This document shows, piece by piece, positions 37,301 to 49,300 of a stretch of DNA of 64,000 nucleotides; position 1 is the stretch's first letter; each line of letters starts with the position of its first letter. Under the pieces are notes generated by a model. That model was not told where the DNA came from and ran no database searches. It was given only the letters and a program-made list of their open reading frames with translations. The stretch lies in NCBI GenBank assembly GCA_963971285.1, contig OZ020254.1:6510001-6574000 (forward strand), written 5' to 3'. Both the position numbers and the translations under genes were made by a program. The DNA comes from Astropecten irregularis (taxonomy: Eukaryota; Echinodermata; Asteroidea; Paxillosida; Astropectinidae).

Positions 37301-40300
37301 GGGATCATAAAAGTGGAATTTCACGTGGTTGCCAGTCAGGATTGGTTTAATCATTCGTAAATTAACCGGGACCTCCTCCAATCATTTTGCCGTCGTTCTG
37401 GGGGAGTGGGAGGGGGATTACGAGAATTTGAGGAGGTGGGGGGGAGGCAGCTCCCTATTATTCTGCCAACACTTCTTAATATAAACCGGGAGCAAATTCT
37501 GCTGACTCGGTGAAGCCATCTGCCTATCCCTATCCCCCTCTCCCCCCCACAAACAGACTCATACTCATAGAGCCAGAAACATAAGCCGTAACATTCTTGC
37601 CTGACTGTCCTGTCGTCCTCAAGGGGTTGGGGGAGGGAGGGAGGGGCAGGCAAGCATTTTACCGAGCCGTGCAGGTCCGTATAAACCCAGGCAAGTCATA
37701 TTCTGTCGGACCCCGACCAGAAACTACCTTAAGGGTATTACTTGTTTATTTGTCCCATTCTCTTCTATAATATAGGTTTTGGAAGTTTTTCTTTTCCTTT
37801 TTTCCCCCTGCTGTTCCCCTGGGTCAGCCTTGAGGTTATGGCAGGGCAGTATTTGGAGATTAAAGCTCACAGGCATGATGGATCCATAATGCCCACAAGT
37901 ATTTGTATTGTGCACGGTGCGTGGTGAATTCACATATTGAATTTCTTGTGACCTGCACTCTGGGACGGTTAATACCCATGATGTTTGTCAAATGATTTCC
38001 TCTCTCTCTCCCTTTCTCGCCGTGCCGTGGTGTATCAGCCGCTAGCTACCCTTTTGCAAATAACCGGTTTTCGAGGGTTTCTGCATTTATAATTCACATC
38101 CATGAAATGAATTAAATGTACACACTATACCTGCATCTTTTTGATTATTCTTTTTTTCTGATACTTAATGCAGAATTTTGTAGTTTGAGTGCTCATTTCT
38201 GTGTTCAGAATATTGCTCATTTTGTTCAATTGGCATCCATGGAAAGTTTATTTCCAAAAATACTAAATATTGCCCAACATCACAAATTTTTTGGTCATAC
38301 CCTATTAGTTATGTGTGCCGGTACTGTATATTGTACCTAAAAAGGATGTCTTTTATAAGGCCTTTTCCCACTTGACCAATCTCGGGGGTGGCCCAGGGGT
38401 GAAAATAAGCCACGATTTCCACTTGAAATGTTCACCCCTCCGTCAACCCCCGAGCCACCCCTGAGCCACCCCTGAGATTGCCTTTTCTCTGGGATTAGTT
38501 CAACCCTGCTCGGGACCAGGGTTAAAATTTTCACCCCGGGGTGACTCCAGGATGAGTTCGCCCCGGGCATGAGCGCTCTAGTGGGAAAAGGCCTATAAAG
38601 GAATGTTCCTTCAAGATCATTTGATCATCAGCTTAGGCTTAGGTGACAGCCAACTGTTCTTTACCCAAGATTTTTTTTTTAACCAAGTTGTATGCTTGGA
38701 ATATCACATGCTTTATTATTAGACAACATTAAACAGTACAGTACATACATCATAATGTCTAGTCTAGACTCAATAGAGACAATATAAATGCCCTGGTACA
38801 TGAAAATGGACAGTAACACATTTACTAAGTACTGAACATGATCATTTCGTGCAATGAATAATAGTGTAATAATAAAGATCCTTTAACTGTAATAAAGAAA
38901 CATATGGATTGACATGGACAGTTGTTAGAAGTCTCCATGTCTGGAAGGAAGTCAATATGTTGTCATTAGTCTGTAAATGATGCCTCAGTTAACAATCCAT
39001 CAGCGTTTACATCATACATTTTGTTAAAGGTAGTATCATACTTTGGTTTTTGTCAAAGAAGTACAGATTCGTGGGCAAAAATATCAAGGAAGATACAGTC
39101 ACAGTCATCTGTGAAAATTTCAGTACCATACGGTGCCCACCTTTTGAGAAAATCGTGAAAAACGGCCACAGTCTTTCCTCTTTTATTTTTGATCTTTTAC
39201 AAGATCACAACAGATTTTCGGTTGCAGTTTTACTATAATTTCTGGATAAATATAGCATTTCAGGCGGACAAATTTTAACGGTAGGTTTCTACCAGCATCA
39301 TCTGCATACCCTGTAAGTTATACGTAAATCTGTGAACATTTCTGTTTTGGTGTCTTCCCAAAGTATGATACTACCTTTAATGGTCTGTCTACACATGCAC
39401 ATGCTGTACTGGTATATGTGTACACTCACCTCATGCTTTTTTAGCAACGGAAAGATATTTAAGCAAGCTGAAATATTTGGGTCGCCGTCATAAATTTTCT
39501 TAAGCATGCAAATCTGTCAGTTCAAGCTCCGGATCTAACCCTGGAGTGTATATTACCAGGGGATCGTATGCTGACTCCAAGGAACTCACTGGGTATGGGA
39601 TTGACCTGGCTTTTCTCCGTCTTTTTTGTTTTGTTTCATGCCTGCGTGGCATTTGGCTGGCACAATAAATAAAGTGGGGTATAATGATTCATATCACTGA
39701 GCTCAAACGGGCAGACGGCCTGTCGCAGCGGTACAGACTCAAGTAATTAGCAAACCCATTCCTCATTTTTTTTCTTTTTGGTCAGGAATCATTATTACAC
39801 ACAACAGGCAATTATGGTTGCCTCTGGTGTATTTGGGAGTGAGAAGGGGAGTTTAGAGGGGGGATTTTGTACTTGCCCCGCCCCTGTGGGAGACACTGCC
39901 TGTCCCCCCCCCCCCTAAAGACAGTCAAGTGCAGTTCAGGACACTGACCCTTCATTCATTGTCAAACCATGAATGGCCTTAGGCCTTGTGTCAAGGTGTC
40001 AAGGCCTCTGTACTATGCCAGGGATATTCTCAGATATTCTCTCTTGCTAGTCAGCTAGTGGCCCTCTACACTGAAGTTTGTTTGAATTTGATGAAACGAA
40101 AAGAATGGAAAGAGTTTCCAGCTACGGACAGCACTTTGACGCCCTGTGCACAAACCCTATGGGACTGATTTGGTGTCCGTCAGAGGGCATTTTGAGACAA
40201 TAAAATGGCTGCCGCTGCATTCAAAGTTAATTATTGTAGGTCAAAAGCACCCTGTACATTTCACTTTTCAGAGCTGTTACCCTAGCACACAGCTGATATT

Positions 40301-43300
40301 AAATCATTTTATCCAGTGTAACTCTTCAAAACCGTTGTCTTTTTCGTAATGACAGAAATCCCGTAGAGAAATGGAATTCGGGGACCAGTTTCATATAGGG
40401 CCTACATCTATTACTAGCTCACAATTTTTGTGCTTAACAATTAGACCTAATTTTTATTTGATTGAGCTGTTTGTTATTAACAAAACAGACCTCAGAAAAA
40501 ATGGTATTAAATCTATGATGTTACCATTATTACACGAATAACATTTTAAAAAGCAAACTTAAAAAAAAAATACACTTTATAAGAATCCTTAGGCTAAATC
40601 TTTTTCTGCTTCATGTACGGTAAGCAATGAAGAATTGCACACCAGTAAGCAGCGCTATCAAAATGGGCCTGAGATTAAGCCCCATAATTGTGCACCCAAG
40701 AAGTATATGCCACACAAAACAACCATTCCCCAAAGTTTCCCATTCCAAATATAATTTCCAGGCTTTTGTTACATTTTTCTGCTGCCCTGGCTGGTGAGGG
40801 TCATCAGCACAGTGGCTTGCAAACGTCCACTTTTAATTGGCCTGAACTTCCGGGCTCATTTTCCGAAGGCGAACAGATTATTAAAATTTTTTCTCCTTCA
40901 ATACTGGTCTGATAGGCAAAGCAGATATTATTTTTTTCCGATCGGTACAGAAACACCATTTTCATATTTTTTTCTAATTATAAGAAAGACACACGTTTTT
41001 GAAATTAGGAGACCTGGTAATCTGTGTTTGTACTGTAGAGTAGTGACTTTCATTACTTAATAAGGTTGTGGTTTTGCCATGTGTTGTGGGAAGTAACACT
41101 GCAGGAACTCTGTAAGGTTACCAACTTCTTTTTTTACTTCATGCTTTTTAAATGGCCTGCAGAATGAAGAGTATTTAAAAACTAAGTCATGTACATACAT
41201 ATACAAGCCTGTGTTCCTTATTCTCCATGTGCATTGTGTTAATTTCTTTCACATTATGATACATGTTCTGTACGTGTAATGAATTAATAGGTGGTATGCA
41301 TATATAAATATTTCTATGGGTCGAATGCCACATTGTTGTAATTTTTGTGGTCCATAAAAATGTTAATATGATAATCATAATACAGATCTCAGTGCTTTGA
41401 GACTTCAAAGAAATGTTGGTTCTTCTCCTGAAAATATTGATCCAGAATTTACTAACCCATTTACTTTTTTGTTGCTGCATGACAATATTTCAAGAATTGA
41501 TTGAATTGCTTTATAATAATCATTTGGCATGTTAGTATTGCAATACGTACTCATGTATCTGATTTGTGCAATTCCAGCATAACGGACATGACAATCACAC
41601 AGTTTTTGCCTTATTCAGAGGATCACAAAGTAGGATTGGCAGTTTGCAAATAATTTTGATTAGGCTTATCAGACACATTTAACTATCAGTGACATATGTA
41701 GTAAATTTTATGTAAATTCATTGCACATTTGTAGAGAAAATGCACTTCTTGAGAACCGTAACGGACATGACACCAAATGCCACTTGGTGTCACAATGTGC
41801 TTTGTTATATCTTAGTCTGATACGCGTAGGCCCTACATGTACGTCCATTTTTATAAGCTCATCGTACATGTACCTTCCTGAACCTGCCTTAAGTGTCAGT
41901 TTATCCCTCAAAGACGTCAGCCACATCTCCACAAAATTGATGAGATAAAAGACTCATAATTTTGATTTATTGCAATAAAAAATAGCACGGTCGAACACCA
42001 CCGCCCATTATCCGTACTCATAAATAGACAGTTATACTATCAGCATAGGCCTATCACATGCACCACTCAGCAATATTGCCATCATCACACGCACCATATG
42101 AAGCAAGTCCTGCTGTGATGCTAGCTGCCAGTGCATGGTGTCTTTCATAGAGGATCACATTCCTAGCTTGTTTAGATGACCCAACCTACCCGCAGTGAGG
42201 ACTCACTCCACACTCGTCAATTTACCAGCTTCCCCTATTGAACTTACAAGCTGTTAGGTTGGATGAACTGGGTGGATTTTTGTTGGTTCTCGGAAACTTC
42301 TCACTGTCCGTGAGTGAACTTCAGTGATGCGTACATGTATATGTACAGCACACTGTGCACATATTGCATGTTCATTGAAGATTTGGTCACAGCTGGTTGT
42401 TTTTATAATGGCAGATGGGGTTTCAAAACATAATACTAAACTGAGATACATGTATATTACATGAAGCACCTGCTTCAGTGACATCACCACACTATAGCAT
42501 AGTACTGCAGTCTCTGGGTTCGATTTTCTTAAAGGGCGAAGATCTTAGAATACACACTAGCTTGTTAGTGTGTACATGTATATTAGGGTTTATTTCGTTG
42601 TGAAAATAAAGGTTTTAATTTCCACCCGAAAAAAAATTTGTACAGGTTGTGTTTGCCATAACGGTTTCGTCGATAGAATACCGTCTTCCTCAAATGACGG
42701 CTGATTGAATAATACTGTTTACCGTCAATCTGCGAATGCTTACCACCAGAAAAAGTAGTTCTATCATAATTATGATACAACAGTTTGTTCTGGATGGCTC
42801 AGTTGGTAGAGATCCTGTACGGGATTCAGGAGGTCGCCGGTTCGAATCCCGCTCCAGTCAATTTTTCTTTGTTCACTTTTGAATGACTTTAAAATTCAGT
42901 CAGTTTCCCTTATGGTTATTTGATGATTGTTATGAGTATTATTTGTTATTTTCTTTGGCCATGTTCGTATGCAGTTGGGCCGGGTGATGATTGACGTAGC
43001 CAGTAATCTCATGGAGGTGAATCAGGAGATTCTGAAGGCCAGTCAGGTGTACGAGCAATCATGCAGCAAGTAAGTCCATTCTTGAAAATATTGGTTTGTG
43101 CTTTTTAAATTCCTAATATGTGCCTCATACATGTATGCTGGTGTTGCTCTATGCAGGCCAGAAATCCTTGCTTGTTTTTTTTTTTTTAGGGGGGGGGGGT
43201 GGGGAGGGGGGGCTAGAGGCGTGACGAGAAGATGGAAGGTGTCAAAGGGTCTTAATTGTAGCATGAGTATGAGTGTCTTTATCAGTAACATAATTGTCAC

Positions 43301-46300
43301 GTCACAAGAGCTTTAATATTTGAGAGAAGTGACTCACCTTAACAGGCTTGAATGACTCTGAATGCTTGAAAGACTTTTTGCATCTGTTAAAAGAGAAAGA
43401 AACCTTCCCATGAAAATTAATGTTTGAGGGGCTGGCAGCTGGCTCCAAAAATGCAAAGTGAGGATTACATTACCTTATGTGTTACTACTATTATTGTGCT
43501 CTTGATTTAAGCAACCCCAAGAACATGAAATTAATGAAGTAAGCACTGGCTCTGTTGAGTAGTGTTGGAAACTACGAGCCACAATGTCACCCATCATAAG
43601 AATCGATACCATCAGAGGGTCTCTGATTTGTTATTCAAGGGGAGAAGCAAATATTTCTTTGTAAAGCTCATTTTGCCAATTGGCTTTCAAAAAGTCAACA
43701 TGGTCAACGACCAAGGCCGTGTCCCAATTCTCTGGCTGCGACCACAAATAACACACAAGTCTATGGAAATGGCTGCAGTCACTGCCTAGTGGCTGCAATA
43801 AGTGCGTGTGTAATTTGCAGCCGCAGCCAGAGAATTGGGACACGGCCCAACTCACAAATAATTCACACTCATTTTTGAGATTTCACTCATTTTGAATGCA
43901 AAGCATTTCCAGCGTCTGCTAGTTGAGCTTGAAAAAAAAAACCTGCAAGAGTAGCCACTCTTGTCTTGATGTTTTTTTTTGGTCACTGAATGTATTTCCT
44001 TTTTGGGAAGACATGTGGTTCAGAAGGAAAATGGGTTGTTTTCAACTTGGACGGGGATCTGACCAATTTGCTCTGGCCACTTCCAGAAGAATCTCATTTG
44101 TGCTGCTAAACCTACAACCCCGGGGTTGATCAAGTATGGCTTGACCTTCTCAATCCTGACTGAATTTAATAACTCCCCAATTCAACAGCAAAAAAAAAAA
44201 AATGATCTAGGGATAATCTTCTTTAATCCCTTCGTGGCCTGCTCAGGATCGTGAAGTCGCTGGAGAGGCTCGCCGAGGAGGTCTTGAGCGATCGTGGCCA
44301 GGTCTTCAACTACAAGTCCACCAACATCGCCATGGAAGTCTTCAACTTTGACACGGATACCTTCACCGGTATGGCCTGTGCCTCCCTCTCCACGGTGACA
44401 ACGACAACGATGACGTCCGAGCCTCAGAATGACGCTGGGATCGAAGGGGTCCGATGCGTCATGGGTGACACCAACACGACCAGCACACGACTAATGCAGT
44501 ACAAAGCGGTAAGAATATAGCTAAAAAAGAACTAGCCCAGTAAAACATTATTCTCTTTCATTTCATTCTCCACCAAATTTTCAGTTTCTTATGTGATGTG
44601 ATGCAGTAGCCAGTTATTATGAATAATTTTTTGTTGATCAGGCGTTGGATTGAAAGTTCAAACAAATCAGTTTTTGTTTTCCGGGTGATATTCTTAAAAT
44701 AAAAAAATACACTTGATTTCATATTACTTTTGACATACATGTAACAGGCCTCCCCCCCCCCCCCCAAAAAAAAAAAAAATGGGAAAAAAAAATACTAAAA
44801 ACAATTTCTATCAAAAAGGTATGATTAGTAAACAAAAAATGGTGTGTGTACCTGATTTTGACAAATTCATTTTCAAATTGATAAGCTTATTGCGAATCAT
44901 TCCTTTGGATGGGGAATTTTTTGCTCCATAATAAGATGGCTTCTAGGATTTTTTTTTTTAAATCAGAAAACATCTTTAGACGATTTGTCATGCGATAGTC
45001 GTTTAGGCCATGTTTATACTTGCTGCCTAATTCAATTTAGAGAATTTATGTTCCAGTTCTCCTTATTTCGAAATTGGGGCAAATGGTCAGGTGGATTTCA
45101 TTGAAAATAAGAAAGAAAAAAAAAAGAAATAAAGGATAACAAAAAACGGCAGATAGTCGATCTTTGAAGCTGACAAATGAACACACAGACTGTTTTTACT
45201 CGTACCATCTGCGCCAGAAAATTCAATTTCTGTTGTTTTGTTGGTGGGGTGGGGGTTGGGGGGAGTGTGTGTGGCCATTTTGCCCTCCAGTTGGAGAATG
45301 CATAATTTCTAAGCTGGAGTAATACATTTAACTCGATTTAGTACCGGATAGGAACTTGTGACTCATCTAATGGGATGGGATTATTACCTGCTTGATCTGT
45401 CATATCGAGAATAGAAAAAAAATATATTAACAAAAAATCCAAAGATGTATGTGGGGAGGATGGAGGTTTGGGGAGGGAGAGGAGGGGGTAAGGCAGACTG
45501 GCTGTCTGGCAAGGTTGTTGTCTTGTTCAGCAAAGTGCATTCACTGGAACCTCCTGCCAATCCTGGGCTACAACAGTCTGCGCTGTCCTGAGTAATTTTC
45601 TCTGCCTTGGGCCAGGTGAGGGAGGAGGAGGACCTTATGATTAAGAAGGAAGTGAGATTGAGATTATCTTCTTCTTCTTTTTTGTGTATCTAGCTTTGAG
45701 AATAATTTTCCGATTTGATTTATTGAGGAAACCTGTGCGTGCGCAGCTAATTATTGGTAATAACCCGTCGCTTGTCGCACGGAGGCAATTGGCCATGAAA
45801 TTGGCCGCTTTAGTTATTGAGGGTGAGATAGCTATTCAATTTAGTCTCTTCCTTCTTTCTTCTCATGAATAACTTTACTTTCCTCTGTAACCATTCACAA
45901 ATTGATCCACCATCTCTCCACCCCAGCATTTGGAAGCTTAACTTCAATAACGACTTCAGTAATGATATTGCTGTCGTACCACGGTGGAGCTTTCCTGTGT
46001 TTGAAATTGTCTTTGTACCCCCAAAATTGACCGTCAGTACCTTTGCTCAATGCAAACTTGTTGTGACGCTGCAACACATTTCTGTTTCTGTAGGTCATGG
46101 AAGCATCCATACAGCTCCCACGCACCATCGTCAACAAGGTGACGGATGACTTCTTTAAGTTGCAGTTTTTCGTCTACAAAAACAGCCGCCTGTTCCCCAG
46201 CATCACCAACTCATCAGCAACAGCGGAGGACCGGGGAAGGCGTCAGGTTACCAGCCAGGTCATATCCAGTAAGATAGGTGAGTGCATGCTAGAGAAGTAG

Positions 46301-49300
46301 ATACATTGGTTGTTCTGGTTGGTTTTGTTTTGTGGTCTTCTGGAAACAGAGTTCACTAGATTTATTCAACGCCTTATGGCATACTTCCCCCTTTGTTTTG
46401 ATCCTCTTATCCATTTATATGTATCTTGACTTGCCTGTTCTTGTCCTCTTGTCATTTAGCCTTTGAGAAAGATCTTGCTATGATCAAATTGCTTCAGGCC
46501 CTCTAACCAGTCAGTAGATTTTATAGATTTTATGTAGAGCAAATCTGTACCATTCTATTATACTAATTTAGGAATGCAACTGTCTCATTTGTATTTGTAA
46601 ATTTATAAATATTTGCTTGGACTGCCCCAGCTTTGTAGTATGATCCAAATATACACAAACCTCATACATATCAGTCTTGTTATTCAACAGTTTGTGGTGA
46701 ACAAAAAAAATCTTGAAATCTCATTATTTGTCACTTTCTTTCCCCCAGCTGGATTTAGCGTAAACAACATCAGTAATCCAGTCATACTGAACTTCAGGAG
46801 ACCCCCAGGGGGTCGTGACCCTGTCCCTGGTTACTGGGACTTTCAAACATGTAAGTTCACATGTATGTTCAAGGCCTCTGATGAACTGCAGTTGGACTAC
46901 TATTTTGACACCCTGGTCAACAGTGGGTGGACTAGGCTAGTCTACTTCTTTGAGTGCTGGTGATCAGTCACCATTTTTGTGTGTATTACTATGGCAAAGT
47001 ACAGCAGGTACAGGTAGCCATTTGAAGTTATGTAATTGTCTTGAGTCCATAATAATGATAATGGGTATCTATAAAGTTGCTGTACAAATTATTTAGGGAA
47101 ACATAGAGACAAAGATGTGGGTTATGAGAACTAGACAGCTTTAAGACGCTTCCTGAAAATGGTGAAAGAAAGTGCATTTTTTACATTGATGGGGACATGG
47201 TTCTATTACTGAGAATACATCACCTTCGATACCTACAAAATGCATTTCCTAATGCGCATGCATAAGCATAACCGCTGAAAATAGCAAAAGACCATGACGT
47301 CACCCCACACACACACACACTGCATGACACAGAGCTCAGCCCCGAGATCGCCTCTTTTTTTCCACAGCTTGGGACCAGACATAAAAAAGAAAGATCTATC
47401 TCCGAAAGGTTGTGATTCAGAAGGAGTAGAGTCTTTTTCAGAGGTTTCATTCCCCAGAACAAAAAGACAAATACGTCTTATTTTCCAGGAAGTGAACCAA
47501 CCATAAAATTCTGTTTGTATTTTGATTGGTTGATTATCCTGTATTCTTATACCATAGTCTCTACGGGTATTTTGATTGGTTGATTATCCTGTATTTTTAT
47601 ACCATAGTCTCTACGGGCGCTTGGCGTACTCATGGCTGTTCCATTGTCAAGCAGTCGACCAATACAACCACAGCTCACTGCAACCATCTCACCAACTTTG
47701 CTCTGCTCATGGTAAGGAGATTACATACATGGCAACATGGGAATATTTGAAGCCAGGGCCCATTTCATGAAGCTGTTAAGCACAAAAAATAACTTAGCAC
47801 AAAATGTCTTGCTCAATAAAACAAACCACTATGAGAAATTCCATTTGATATTCATGGTCAGCGAACAACAGCATGGAAATTTGGCTTTTAATCTTGTTTT
47901 TATTATTTAAGCCAGAAATTTCATGGTTAGCAAATTTTTGTATAAAATGGAATTTTTAACGGTGGTTTGTTTTATTGGGCAAAACATGTTAATGCTAAGC
48001 AATTATTTTGTGCTAAGCAGCTCTATGAAATTGGCCACTGTCCTTTGCCGACTGTCAGTCTCTTGACTGGTACACTGGTGGAGAGACTAACCACCTTGAC
48101 ATACCCTGACACTCCTTTTATGTCCATCTTGTTCCCCATCAATCAGGATGTTAGTCCAAGGGAGGTCTCTATTTCTTTCCAAGGCATCGATCTCTTACAT
48201 CCTGCCATCTACGTGGGCAGTCTCATCTTCGTTGTCTTTGTCTTCCTCACAATGGTCAGCTACATCTGCTTCAACAGGTAACGCTGAAAAACAGAAAACA
48301 ACTCTTGAATAAACTTGTTTCCTTTATTAAAAGGGGCAAGGCAATTCGCCCTCAGCAAAGGGCACTTAGAATAGCTGAACTTGAAAGGAGCACCTTGGCA
48401 ATGACCAAGAGCACCAAGGCAATCAGTCACCTTACAAGCCTCCATAGATGTCATTAAAAATCAAGTGAAAGCTGTTTCTCTACCTTTTCAGTCAGCATAT
48501 GAAAGTATTTAAAAACAAAAAGCCTGATTTGCTGATTTCACCCAGTTAATCACGTTTTGTTCTTTCCTTGTTTTCATCGTGGTCCATCTGTGGTGATTTA
48601 GTAACATCCGATTGAAGCGCAAGTGCCGTCACTCCCTGATGAACATGTGCTTCGGCTTCCTAAACCTGGTCATGTTCTTTGCCGGCGGGATCAACCGGAC
48701 CGACCCTCCCATCCTCTGCCGGATCATGGGCATTGGCATCCACTACTTCAGCATCTGCTGTCTGCTGTGGATCGGCATCGGGGTGCGCAACCTGTACAAG
48801 GGAATGACCCGCAAGGAGCGTGCCCTACCCCCTGGGGAGCCTCCACCCCCTCCCCGACCGATCCTCCGGTTCTACTTCGTCGGATGGGGTGAGTCTTGTC
48901 CATCTAAATTTTCCCTCACTGTTTTGTCACGAATAAATGATAGCACCACTCAGACAACTGTAAGTTCTGAGAAAATCTGGTTCAAGATTTTGATATTTCA
49001 TTCAAACACTTGTTGACTTGATGCAGGCCTGCAGAGTGAAGTGCCAAGCATGTTAGGTACAGGAATTATGAAATGATATTATGTTTTGGGTCTTCAAAAC
49101 GTGGAAGAGCCGAAATGGATCCAATTGTCTTTTAAATGTAACTGCCACCCCAGAATGCGTATCTTTTTGAGAACTTACTCTCAACGGTCCTTCTCATGAC
49201 TACACACCTTCCAAAAATAATACACGTATGGTCTTTCCCAATTTGCATACATATTTAGAGCAAGGAGTTATTTGTTGCATTTACTGAAAGATTGTTGCTA

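Larger units (their letters stand above)
36242..42974. other. 6.7-kb ADGRA intron inside the GAIN-coding region
   Basis: No exon is visible. It contains SINEs at both ends (36300-36440 and 42790-42935), MITEs 38354-38597 and 39028-39376, G/C and A/T tracts (37286-37302, 39905-39914), and a fragment of the GGGCCAATTTCAT family at 36534-36640. Confidence 0.6.

Noticed and set aside
47518..47607. Use of the upstream ACCATAG as the normal GPS exon start
   Set aside because: It gives a stop codon within nine codons and breaks the WDF...GxW...GC motif.
48623..48892. Alternative + frame of 89 codons in the TM2-TM3 exon
   Set aside because: It overlaps a strongly conserved 7TM exon in another frame and is Pro/His-rich, as expected of an off-frame translation.
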